Source: Mycobacterium sp. NS-7484 (GTDB lineage Bacteria > Actinomycetota > Actinomycetes > Mycobacteriales > Mycobacteriaceae). Taken from it: a stretch of 51,907 nucleotides of DNA. This document shows positions 43,329 to 50,798 of the stretch, piece by piece (the stretch's first letter is position 1; each line of letters opens with the position of its first letter). The notes under the pieces were generated by a model, which saw nothing but the letters and a program-made list of their open reading frames with translations, was not told the DNA's origin and made no database searches. The position numbers and the translations under genes are program-made. Location of the stretch: NCBI RefSeq assembly GCF_001953975.1, contig NZ_MBEJ01000135.1, positions 1-51,907 of the forward strand. Reading direction: 5' to 3'.

Positions 43329-44990
43329 ATGACCGCAACGCTTGTCGCCAAGGACGTGGCCGGCGGATTCGCCCATCGCACCCTGTTCGACAACCTGGAT
43401 CTGACCGTGGCGCCGGGCGACGTGGTCGGGGTTGTCGGCGCGAATGGCGCGGGCAAGAGCACGCTGTTGCGGATTCTGGCCGGTGTGCTCGCGCCGCTCG
43501 CGGGGACGGTCCGCGTCGCCCCGTCCGACGCGTTCATCGGGTGGCTGCCACAGGAACATGAGCGGATTCCGGGGGAGACCGTCGCGGCCTACATCGCACG
43601 CCGCACTGGCTGCACCGACGCCACGCGGGCCATGGAAGCGGCGGCCGCGGCACTGGCCGAGCCGCATGCGCTGCCGGGCGTTGACCCGGCCGATATCTAC
43701 GCTGCCGCCCTGGATCACTGGCTCGCTGCCGGCGCGGCCGATCTCGACGACCGGATTCCGACGGTCCTGGCCGATCTGGGACTCGACACCGACATGGTGC
43801 AACCTGATTTCACGCCGATGACCGCGCTGTCCGGGGGACAGGCGGCGCGGGTGGGATTGGCGGCACTCCTGCTGTCGCGTTTCGACGTCGTCCTGCTCGA
43901 TGAGCCGACCAACGATCTCGACCTCGACGGGCTGGCCCGACTCGAGCAGTTCGTCCGCGACCTTCGCGGCGGCGTGGTGTTGGTGAGCCACGACCGGGAG
44001 TTCCTGGCCCGCAGCGTCACTCGGGTGCTGGAACTGGATTTGGCGCAGCACACCAACACCGTCTACGGCGGCGGATACGAAAGCTATCTGGAAGAACGCG
44101 AGGTAAGCCGCCGGCACAAGCGCGAACAATACGAAGAGTTCGCCGAGAAGAAAGCCGACTTGGTGGCCCGCGCGCGCACTCAGCGCGAATGGTCGAGTCA
44201 GGGCGTCCGCAACGCGATCCGCAAGGCGCCGGACAACGACAAGATCCGGCGTCGAGCCGCCACCGAATCCAGTGAGAAGCAGGCGCAGAAGGTCCGGCAG
44301 ATGGAGAGCCGCATCGCCCGACTGGAAGAAGTCGACGAACCGCGCAAGGAATGGACACTGCAGTTCACCATCGGCACCGCGCCACGATCCAGCTCGGTGG
44401 TGGCGACGCTCGACAATGCACTTGTGCGGCAAGGGGACTTCGTTCTCGGACCTGTCTCGTTGCAAGTCGATGCCGGCGACAGGATCGGCATCACTGGACC
44501 CAACGGGGCGGGCAAATCGACATTGCTCAGGCTGCTGCTCGGCCGACAACAGCCCGACGACGGCCGTGCGGCGTTGGGGGCCAACGTCGCCATCGGCGAG
44601 ATCGACCAGGCCCGTGTGGATTTCACCGGTACCGCGCGACTGGTCGACCGCTTCGAGCAGTATCTGCCATCCTGGTCGACCGCGGACGTACGAACTCTGT
44701 TGGCCAAGTTCGGCTTGCGGGCCGACCACGTGGAGCGCGTGGTGGACCAGCTCTCACCCGGAGAGCGCACCCGCGCAGGCTTGGCGCTGCTACAGGCCCG
44801 CGGCACCAATGTGCTGGTTCTCGACGAGCCGACCAACCACCTCGACCTGCCCGCCATCGAGCAGCTCGAACAGGCGCTGGAGAGCTATGAAGGTGCGCTC
44901 CTGCTGGTGACGCACGACCGGCGAATGCTGCAGAACGTACGGCTGGACCGCCGATGGGCGGTGGAGAACGGCCGGGTATCCGAGCTCTAA
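43329..44990 (+). CDS. ABC-F subfamily ATPase (ribosome-associated)
   Basis: 553-aa soluble protein with two ABC domains and no membrane segment. Domain 1: Walker A GANGAGKST (37-45), signature LSGGQ, Walker B LLDEPTNDLDLD. A charged linker (about 250-340, with RAATESSEKQAQKV) leads to domain 2: Walker A GPNGAGKST, LSPGERTR and LVLDEPTNHLDLP. ABC-F proteins bind the ribosomal E site and act in translation or antibiotic protection. The mycobacterial paralogue it matches is not determined. Converges with the HNH gene, sharing four bases at the stops. Confidence 0.88.
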   Translation: MTATLVAKDVAGGFAHRTLFDNLDLTVAPGDVVGVVGANGAGKSTLLRILAGVLAPLAGTVRVAPSDAFIGWLPQEHERIPGETVAAYIARRTGCTDATRAMEAAAAALAEPHALPGVDPADIYAAALDHWLAAGAADLDDRIPTVLADLGLDTDMVQPDFTPMTALSGGQAARVGLAALLLSRFDVVLLDEPTNDLDLDGLARLEQFVRDLRGGVVLVSHDREFLARSVTRVLELDLAQHTNTVYGGGYESYLEEREVSRRHKREQYEEFAEKKADLVARARTQREWSSQGVRNAIRKAPDNDKIRRRAATESSEKQAQKVRQMESRIARLEEVDEPRKEWTLQFTIGTAPRSSSVVATLDNALVRQGDFVLGPVSLQVDAGDRIGITGPNGAGKSTLLRLLLGRQQPDDGRAALGANVAIGEIDQARVDFTGTARLVDRFEQYLPSWSTADVRTLLAKFGLRADHVERVVDQLSPGERTRAGLALLQARGTNVLVLDEPTNHLDLPAIEQLEQALESYEGALLLVTHDRRMLQNVRLDRRWAVENGRVSEL

Positions 44991-45391
44991 TACGACTGAC
45001 CGTTGGCGTAACGCTGGCGACGAAAATGCCGCCCATTACCGCGATTCCGGCTCTTGTACGTCGGGAGCTGGGAGTCACAGTTCGGGCACACCAGCCGCAG
45101 GTTTTCTCTACGGTTGTTCGTCGGGTTTCCGTCGATGTGGTCCAGCACAAAGATCAGGGGAAGTTCCTGCCACACATTGGCGGCGCCGCAGATTGCGCAA
45201 CAGCCCGATTGTTCTTCAGTGAGGTACAGCCGGACGTAATGCCTGTGAAGAGAAGTGATCGACGCCTGGCCGGTCTCAAGCCAACGCTTTGTGCTGTTCG
45301 TCCGTCGGGCCGATCCCTGACATGCGTTACTGCAGTACACCTTCTGGCTGCGTTTGATCAGTGGTGAACCACAGCCTCGGCAGAGCCTCAT
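44987..45391 (-). CDS. HNH endonuclease
   Basis: 134-aa zinc-binding HNH nuclease. An N-terminal CxxC...CxxC zinc ribbon (CRGCG, YCSNAC) is followed by the nuclease core CAICG, LDHIDGNPTNNRRENL and CPNC: four Cys structural metal site plus His-Asn catalytic residues. Such genes are phage, intein or plasmid-borne or act in DNA processing. GC content and Lys/Asn use differ visibly from neighbours, suggesting lateral transfer. It lies between ABC-F and a tRNA gene. Confidence 0.82.
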   Translation of the reverse strand: MRLCRGCGSPLIKRSQKVYCSNACQGSARRTNSTKRWLETGQASITSLHRHYVRLYLTEEQSGCCAICGAANVWQELPLIFVLDHIDGNPTNNRRENLRLVCPNCDSQLPTYKSRNRGNGRHFRRQRYANGQSY

Positions 45392-45432
45392 ATCGGGAAG
45401 CTACTGCCAGGCACCGACAAGTCGATTGCGCG

Positions 45433-45507
45433 TGGAGCCCCCTATCGGGATTGAACCGATGACATTCCGCTTACAAGGCGAACGCTCTACCACTGAGCTA
45501 AGGAGGC
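45433..45507 (-). tRNA. tRNA-Thr (anticodon TGT)
   Basis: Full cloverleaf on the minus strand: acceptor GCCTCCT/AGGGGGC (5' end 45507), D arm GCTC-AGTGGTA-GAGC, anticodon arm TTCGC-CTTGTAA-GCGGA with TGT, variable ATGTC, T arm ATCGG-TTCAATC-CCGAT, discriminator T. CCA is encoded at 45435-45433. It should read ACA codons. Confidence 0.95.
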
Positions 45508-45533
45508 GGGTCGAACGCGCCCAGTTTAACGGG

Positions 45534-46349
45534 TCACTCGTCGGCGTCGACAATCCGCTGGGAGACGACCGGGCGCGGAGTGCTCCGTCGCGACGATCGC
45601 CGGGGCAGCGGGATGCGGTCGGCGATGTTGCTCAAGGGGTTGACGACCTGGCTGAGCGTGATGACCGCGTCGTGTAGTGCGTCGATGGTGGGAGCCAGGG
45701 CCTCCAGGCCGGGCGCCAGCCGGTTCAACGTGTCGGCCACGTCGGCGAGTTTGAGCAGTGGGCCGTCGGGATCGGTCAGGGTGTCGAGCAGGCCGCCCTC
45801 GGCCAGCAGGCGATCGGCGACGCCGTCCTCACGCAGAATTCGCTCGATCAAACCGTCGTTGGCCAGCAGTTGATCGGCCAGCCCGCCCGGGGCGATCACC
45901 CTGGACAACGCCCCGTCGTCGGTGGTCAGTCGGTCCAGCAGGCCGCCCTCGAGCGTGATCTGATCCACCAGGCCGCCGGGCGCGACCGCCCGGGCCACAG
46001 CGCCGTTGTCGGCGGTCAGTCGGTCCAGGAGGCCGCCCTCGGCCGTGATCTGGTCGACCAGCCCGCCCGGTCGCAGCAAACGGTTCACCGGACCGTCCGG
46101 CGCCAGTGCGCGACCCAGTGGCGCGTCGTCATCGAGCAGCCGGGCCAGCCGGTTGGCCCGCTCCACCGCGTCGTCGAGCCCGAGGAGGCCCGCCATCGAC
46201 GACCTGCCGCCCAGCGGGTTGGAATCGGTGATCCCCCGCTGTACGGCGCTGAGTGTCTCGCCGGCGATGCCCAGCCCGACATCTGCCACGGCCAGCCCGA
46301 TGCGTACCGGCGCAGTGGCAACTTGCACCAGGGTTCTGCCGAGGTTCAT
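45534..46349 (-). CDS. Decapeptide-repeat protein divergent from phoP
   Basis: 271 aa from the ATG at 46349. Residues 74 to about 203 consist of about thirteen 10-residue repeats, each with a Gly (Ala in the first) at position 3: e.g. PGGLVDQITA, EGGLLDRLTA, DNGAVARAVA, PGGLVDQITL, EGGLLDRLTT. Flanks are hydrophobic N-terminally (VQVATAPVRIGLAVADVG) and rich in Leu/Pro/Ser/Arg C-terminally (PLPRRSSRRSTPRP). Place next to phoP matches M. tuberculosis Rv0756c, a protein of unknown function. A regular solenoid or amphipathic helix array is likely. The frame extends to 46439 but the upstream part is the phoP leader. Confidence 0.75.
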   Translation of the reverse strand: MNLGRTLVQVATAPVRIGLAVADVGLGIAGETLSAVQRGITDSNPLGGRSSMAGLLGLDDAVERANRLARLLDDDAPLGRALAPDGPVNRLLRPGGLVDQITAEGGLLDRLTADNGAVARAVAPGGLVDQITLEGGLLDRLTTDDGALSRVIAPGGLADQLLANDGLIERILREDGVADRLLAEGGLLDTLTDPDGPLLKLADVADTLNRLAPGLEALAPTIDALHDAVITLSQVVNPLSNIADRIPLPRRSSRRSTPRPVVSQRIVDADE

Positions 46350-46372
46350 GGGCGCCAGTGTAGTTACCAGGA

Positions 46373-46402
46373 TCACAGCTAAACTCACAGGAAGTGCACA
46401 GC
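46373..46402 (+). promoter_or_regulatory. PhoP-box-like triple direct repeat before phoP
   Basis: TCACAGC (46373-46379), TCACAGG (46385-46391) and GCACAGC (46396-46402), with periods of 12 and 11 bp. The known PhoP motif is paired TCACAGC-like repeats with an 11-bp period. They lie 50-80 bp before phoP and 24-53 bp from the divergent gene start, so PhoP may regulate both. Confidence 0.6.
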
Positions 46403-46451
46403 GTGTATGCAGGTTGAGTTCAACACGCACCACCAACATCAGGGAATGGCC

Positions 46452-47165
46452 ATGCCTGCATTACCTGAGAGCGTCCCGGAAGCCCGGATACTCGTCGTCG
46501 ACGACGAGGCCAACATCGTGGAGTTGCTTTCCGTCAGCCTGAAGTTCCAAGGGTTCGAGGTGCACACCGCGTCCAACGGCGCAGCAGCCCTCGACAAGGC
46601 CAGGGAAGTCCGGCCCGACGCGGTGATCCTCGACGTGATGATGCCCGGCATGGACGGCTTCGGCCTGCTGCGGCGGTTGCGGGCCGACGGCATCGACGCT
46701 CCGGCACTCTTCCTCACCGCGCGCGACAGCCTGCAAGACAAGATCGCCGGGCTGACCCTCGGTGGCGACGACTACGTGACCAAGCCGTTCAGCCTCGAAG
46801 AGGTCGTGGCCCGGCTGCGGGTGATCCTGCGCCGGTCCGGCAAGGGCGTCGAGGAACCGCGCAGCGCCAAGTTGTCCTTCGCCGACATCGAACTCGACGA
46901 GGACACCCACGAGGTGTGGAAGGCCGGCGAGCCGGTCTCGCTGTCACCGACCGAGTTCACGTTGCTGCGCTACTTCATCATCAATGCGGGCACCGTCTTG
47001 TCGAAGCCGAAGATCCTCGACCACGTGTGGCGGTACGACTTCGGCGGAGACGTCAACGTCGTCGAGTCCTACGTGTCCTACCTGCGTCGCAAGGTCGACA
47101 CCGGCGAAAAGCGCCTGCTGCACACGCTGCGCGGCGTCGGCTACGTTTTGCGCGAGCCACGCTGA
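46452..47165 (+). CDS. phoP: Response regulator PhoP
   Basis: 237-aa OmpR/PhoB-family regulator, partner of PhoR. Receiver domain (about 13-127): acidic pair Asp17/Asp18, phosphoacceptor Asp61 in VILDVMMPGMDG and Lys111 in YVTKPF. Winged-helix DNA-binding domain follows (LSPTEFTLLRYFIINAG and VESYVSYLRRKV). In mycobacteria PhoP controls cell-wall lipids, pH and virulence-type genes. ATG 46452 is chosen because AGGGA lies 6 nt before it; the ATGs at 46446 and 46407 are alternatives. Thirty bp separate it from phoR. Confidence 0.95.
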   Translation: MPALPESVPEARILVVDDEANIVELLSVSLKFQGFEVHTASNGAAALDKAREVRPDAVILDVMMPGMDGFGLLRRLRADGIDAPALFLTARDSLQDKIAGLTLGGDDYVTKPFSLEEVVARLRVILRRSGKGVEEPRSAKLSFADIELDEDTHEVWKAGEPVSLSPTEFTLLRYFIINAGTVLSKPKILDHVWRYDFGGDVNVVESYVSYLRRKVDTGEKRLLHTLRGVGYVLREPR

Positions 47166-47195
47166 CGCTCGCGGCGTCGGCGGCATACTTTTGGG

Positions 47196-48629
47196 GTGTT
47201 TGACCGGGTAGAGCGGCATGGGGTGCCGCTGCGGGTCGGCCTGGTGGCCGTCGTGCTGTTCCTGGTGGCCTGCGGGCTGTTGGCCTCCGGCATCGCGGTG
47301 ACCTCGATCATGCGGCACACCGAGATCAGCCGTGTCGATCAGACGCTGCTGGACGCCTCGCGAGGGTGGGCGCAGGAGCCGCACCAGATGCCCTCGACCC
47401 CGCTGGAGGGGCCGAACCCGGCGCGCCCGCCGTCGAACTTCTATGTGCGCGGCGTCGACCAGGATGGCCGAACCTGGATCGCGATCAACGACCGAGAGGC
47501 AGAACCCTCGCTGCCCGACGACAACGATGTCGGGCCCCAGCCGGTGACCGTCGGCTCGGTCGGGTCATCCGACGTGCAGTGGCGAGCCATGACGGTGCAG
47601 GGCCCCAACGGGGAACGCACCACCGTGGCGATCGATCTGTCCGACGTGCAGTCGTCGGTCCGGGCATTGATCTGGTCGCAGGTCGGCATCGGCACGGTCG
47701 TGTTGTTGTTCCTCGGCATCGTCGGCTACGCCGTCGTACACCGCAGCCTGCGTCCGCTGGTCGAGGTGGAACAGACTGCGGCCGCCATTGCGGCCGGGCA
47801 GTTGGATCGTCGTGTGCCCGAACGTGATCCACGTACCGAGGTGGGCCGGCTGTCCCTGGCGCTCAACGGGATGCTCGCGCAGATCCAGCGGGCTGTCGCG
47901 TCGTCGGAGGCCTCCGCCGAGCAGGCGCGCACGTCCGAGGAGCGCATGCGACGGTTCATCACCGATGCCAGCCACGAACTGCGGACCCCGCTGACCACGA
48001 TCCGCGGATTCGCCGAGCTGTACCGCCAGGGGGCGGCCCGCGATGTCGAGATGTTGATGGGCCGGATCGAGAGCGAGTCCCGGCGGATGGGCCTGCTGGT
48101 CGAGGATCTGCTGCTGCTGGCTCGGCTGGATGCGCAGCGGCCGCTGGATCAGCATCGGGTCGACCTGTTGACGTTGGCGACCGACGCGGTCCACGACACC
48201 CAGTCGATCGCTCCGGGCCGGCGCGTGCGCATGGAGGTGTTCGACGGCCCGGGCACGCCTGAGGTGCTGGGCGACGAGGCCCGGTTGCGCCAGGTGCTGA
48301 GCAACCTGGTCGCCAACGCGGTGCAGCACACCCCGGACACCGCCGGGATCACGGTGCGCGTGGGCACCGAGGGGAACGACGCGGTCATCGAGGTGTGCGA
48401 CGAGGGCCCCGGCATGACCGCCGACGATGCGCAGCGGATATTCGAGCGGTTCTACCGGGCCGATACGTCACGTGCCCGGGCCAGCGGCGGTACCGGGCTG
48501 GGGCTGTCGATCGTGCATTCGCTGGTGCTCGCCCACGGGGGAAAGGTGCGGGTGACCACGGCACCGGGTCAGGGCTGCCGGTTCACCGTCAGCCTGCCGA
48601 GGATTGCAGATCTGCCAGCGCAGCTTTGA
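47196..48629 (+). CDS. phoR: Sensor histidine kinase PhoR
   Basis: 477-aa membrane sensor kinase. Two spans (about 12-38 and 160-181) bracket an external sensing loop; HAMP about 182-235; dimerisation/phosphotransfer with His260 in DASHELRTPL; N box NLVANAVQHTP; G boxes DEGPGM and GGTGLGLSIV. It autophosphorylates and passes phosphate to PhoP. GTG start at 47196 with GGG upstream. Last 41 bp overlap the converging HIT gene. Confidence 0.94.
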   Translation: MFDRVERHGVPLRVGLVAVVLFLVACGLLASGIAVTSIMRHTEISRVDQTLLDASRGWAQEPHQMPSTPLEGPNPARPPSNFYVRGVDQDGRTWIAINDREAEPSLPDDNDVGPQPVTVGSVGSSDVQWRAMTVQGPNGERTTVAIDLSDVQSSVRALIWSQVGIGTVVLLFLGIVGYAVVHRSLRPLVEVEQTAAAIAAGQLDRRVPERDPRTEVGRLSLALNGMLAQIQRAVASSEASAEQARTSEERMRRFITDASHELRTPLTTIRGFAELYRQGAARDVEMLMGRIESESRRMGLLVEDLLLLARLDAQRPLDQHRVDLLTLATDAVHDTQSIAPGRRVRMEVFDGPGTPEVLGDEARLRQVLSNLVANAVQHTPDTAGITVRVGTEGNDAVIEVCDEGPGMTADDAQRIFERFYRADTSRARASGGTGLGLSIVHSLVLAHGGKVRVTTAPGQGCRFTVSLPRIADLPAQL

Positions 48630-49005
48630 TCTTGGCCTGCGCCTCGTCGAGGGACGCGGCGGACGGATTGTTGTCGACGTGGGCGAAGCCGAAATCGGTC
48701 AGGTTGTAGGCGGGGAAGACGTGCACGTGCAGGTGCGGCACTTCCAGGCCGGCGATGATGACGCCGGCGCGCTCGGCGCCGAAGGCGCGGCACACGGCCT
48801 TGCCGATCAGCTGCGACACCTCCATCACCCGGCCGAACACCGCCGGCTCGACGTCCTGCCAGTTGTCGATCTCGGCGCGCGGAACCACGAGGGTGTGCCC
48901 CTGCGTCATCGGCGCGATGGTGAGGAACGCGACGATCTCATCGTCTTGGTAGACGAATCGTCCGGGCAGTTCTCCGTTGATGATCTTCGTGAAGACGGAC
49001 GCCAT
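48589..49005 (-). CDS. HIT-family nucleotide hydrolase/transferase
   Basis: 138-aa histidine-triad protein. Seen: N-terminal SVFTKIINGELPGRFVYQDD, GHTLVVPR and the triad HLHVHVFP (91-98; His91, 93, 95). Members hydrolyse nucleotide phosphoramidates or AMP conjugates. A start four codons upstream (49017) is possible, but the core begins at the Met given. Convergent with phoR; place matches Rv0759c. Confidence 0.88.
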   Translation of the reverse strand: MASVFTKIINGELPGRFVYQDDEIVAFLTIAPMTQGHTLVVPRAEIDNWQDVEPAVFGRVMEVSQLIGKAVCRAFGAERAGVIIAGLEVPHLHVHVFPAYNLTDFGFAHVDNNPSAASLDEAQAKIKAALADLQSSAG

Positions 49006-49103
49006 GGCCACGAGCATAGTGATGGCCGAATGAGATGCCGATCTCGTTGCGCAGGAAACGGAAACCCGGTTGACTAGTGGGGCTTAGTAATTTTGCCTGA
49101 AGG

Positions 49104-49418
49104 ATGTCGATCGTGACCGACGCGGTCAAGCGGGAAGCTGACAGTGATGACCAAGCCCTGTCCGGGCGGTCCACCGATTTCGAGTGGATCGACCTGGATG
49201 TGCCGGCCGATACGTGGTGGGATGTCGTCGACCACCCCAAGATCGCCGGGCGCAGCCTGGATGGCTGGAAATTCCACTCCTGTACTCCGTCGTCGCACGA
49301 CGAGGACCAGGTGGTGCTCACCTACTACCGTCCGCTGAAGCTTCCGGTCATGCACCACACCGGCCTGCGCGGTCGGACAGCGTGGCGTGGCCGTTCTGGC
49401 CGCGGCTTGTGCGGTTAA
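49104..49418 (+). CDS. Hypothetical 104-aa protein
   Basis: No recognised family. The protein is rich in Asp, Trp and His (IDLDVPADTWWDVVDHPK, LDGWKFHSC, YYRPLKLPVMHHTG) with a basic Gly/Arg tail. Codon third positions are GC-rich over most of it, and it ends with a TAA overlapping the converging SDR stop, both consistent with a real gene. It runs alone on the plus strand among minus-strand genes. No M. tuberculosis counterpart is known to me. Confidence 0.5.
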   Translation: MSIVTDAVKREADSDDQALSGRSTDFEWIDLDVPADTWWDVVDHPKIAGRSLDGWKFHSCTPSSHDEDQVVLTYYRPLKLPVMHHTGLRGRTAWRGRSGRGLCG

Positions 49419-50272
49419 CTGCCGATCAGCTCGTGTAACTCGGCCGCTGTCCATGGCGGGGTGCTGTGGTGGTCGCGGTATCCAATGAAACCCGGTGACG
49501 GACGGGTGAATTCGCCGATGAATCCGCCGGCGGCGATGAAGATGCGGCCGGTCACGTCCTGTGCGGCGTCGCTCGCCAGATAGCCGTAGGTGGGGGCGAC
49601 GTACTCCGGCGGCGCCGCGTCCAGCGCGCCCTGCATGCTGACGTCGTCGAGCAATCCGCGCCGGTTGAGCTCGGCAATGTGCTGCTCGTAGTCCGATCCG
49701 GTGGACAACCGGGTGCGGGCGCCGGGGCACACCACATTGGCGCGCACCCCGTGCTCCTTGAGCTCGGCGGCGATCGCCAGGGTGAGCCCGTTGACCGCGC
49801 CCTTGCCCGCCGGATAGCCGCTGCCACCGTAATCGCCCAGGAACGCAAAGGAACTGGTGTTGACGATGGCTCCGCCGCCCTGAGCGACCATCTTCGGAGC
49901 TGCCGCACGGCAGGTCTCGAACACCGTGCCCAGATGTGCGTCGAGCAGGTCGCGGAATTCGGCACTGGTGACGTTCAGGATCGATGAGCCGACCGGCTCG
50001 GCGGTGCCGGCACAGTTGATCAGGATGTCGAGGCGGCCGAACTCGGACATGCACGTCTCGACGAGCGCGTCGGCCACGTCGGGATCGGCGGGGGAACCGG
50101 CATGGGCGACACCGGAAATGCGTTGTGCGGCGGCCTGTGCCGCGTCGGCGTCACGGCCGTTGACCACCACGCCGGCGCCTTGATCGGCCAGCAGTTGGGC
50201 GACCGCCAGGCCGATGCCACGGGTGCCGCCGACCACGATCGCGCCGCGGCCGGCGAGCGTACCGCCGGTCAG
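49415..50272 (-). CDS. Short-chain dehydrogenase with probable CTG start
   Basis: 285-aa SDR: GGTRGIG (15-21), INCAG (85-89), Ser140/141 in VNTSS, Tyr153 and Lys157 in YPAGK. An in-frame GTG at 50236 would start at VGGTRGIG and delete the first beta strand, so the true start must be upstream. The only upstream candidate is CTG at 50272-50270 with AGGA 6 nt before it, overlapping the stop of the NTF2-like gene (CTGA). No substrate is inferable, but its neighbour's steroid-binding fold suggests a lipid or sterol alcohol. Confidence 0.8.
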   Translation of the reverse strand: MTGGTLAGRGAIVVGGTRGIGLAVAQLLADQGAGVVVNGRDADAAQAAAQRISGVAHAGSPADPDVADALVETCMSEFGRLDILINCAGTAEPVGSSILNVTSAEFRDLLDAHLGTVFETCRAAAPKMVAQGGGAIVNTSSFAFLGDYGGSGYPAGKGAVNGLTLAIAAELKEHGVRANVVCPGARTRLSTGSDYEQHIAELNRRGLLDDVSMQGALDAAPPEYVAPTYGYLASDAAQDVTGRIFIAAGGFIGEFTRPSPGFIGYRDHHSTPPWTAAELHELIGS

Positions 50273-50721
50273 TTCTCTTCCTGGGTCGAATTGCTCCTCG
50301 CGTCCGCGTCCGCGAACTGCATGGCATCCATGTTCCAGTAGCCACGCAGGTTGGTGATCAGTCCTTCGTCGTTCACCTTGTAGGTGAAGACCCCGCGCAC
50401 GGTCGCGGTGAACCCGTTGGGAAACTTGGTGCGCAACACCAGGATGTAGGCGATCTCGGTCGGCGAGCTCGAGGGGAAGGTCTCCTCGCAGGTGACGGTC
50501 AGCTCGTTGGGCCCGATGTTGGCGTCGTAGAACGCGCCGAGGGCTTCCTTGCCGCGCACCCCGGTGCCGTCGGGGTTGGTGACGGCCTCACCGATCGGGT
50601 CCTCGACCACGACATCGTCGGCCATCAGCGCCAGCCAGCCCTCACGGTCACCGGTCTGCACGCACTTCCACGACGAGCGGGAGGCGAGGACGACGGGGGT
50701 CTCGGTTTGTGTTTCGGTCAC
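50269..50721 (-). CDS. Ketosteroid-isomerase-fold (NTF2/SnoaL-like) protein
   Basis: 150-aa protein: helix ASRSSWKCVQTGDREGWLALM, then DDVVVEDPIG and the curved sheet TEIAYILVLRTKF and VRGVFTYKVN. It matches Rv0760c of M. tuberculosis, a steroid-binding protein with the delta-5-3-ketosteroid isomerase fold, in place and in the sequence I recall. Asp/Tyr residues lining the pocket may be catalytic. It is followed by the SDR with a four-base overlap; a terminator separates it from adhB. Confidence 0.85.
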   Translation of the reverse strand: MTETQTETPVVLASRSSWKCVQTGDREGWLALMADDVVVEDPIGEAVTNPDGTGVRGKEALGAFYDANIGPNELTVTCEETFPSSSPTEIAYILVLRTKFPNGFTATVRGVFTYKVNDEGLITNLRGYWNMDAMQFADADARSNSTQEEN

Positions 50722-50742
50722 GAAATTCCCTTCATGCCCTGA

Positions 50743-50787
50743 TTTGTGGAGCGGTAGCCGTACTGGTGACGGCTACCGCTCCACAAA
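50743..50787. terminator. Terminator hairpin between adhB and the NTF2-like gene
   Basis: Perfect 19-bp arms (50743-50761 and 50769-50787) around a 7-nt loop. The outer arms contain TTT/AAA. It lies just past the adhB stop on the minus strand, so it terminates adhB and separates it from the NTF2-like gene, which must have its own promoter. Confidence 0.8.
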
Positions 50788-50798
50788 CCGCAGAGTGA

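Noticed and set aside
45433..45507. Prophage or integrative element attachment site in tRNA-Thr
   Set aside because: No integrase or excisionase gene and no visible second copy of the tRNA 3' end in the window.
50273..50345. Minus-strand 64-aa frame (50151-50345) as SDR N-terminus
   Set aside because: It is in another frame (Arg-rich) and overlaps the NTF2-like gene; the CTG-start frame gives the Rossmann motif.
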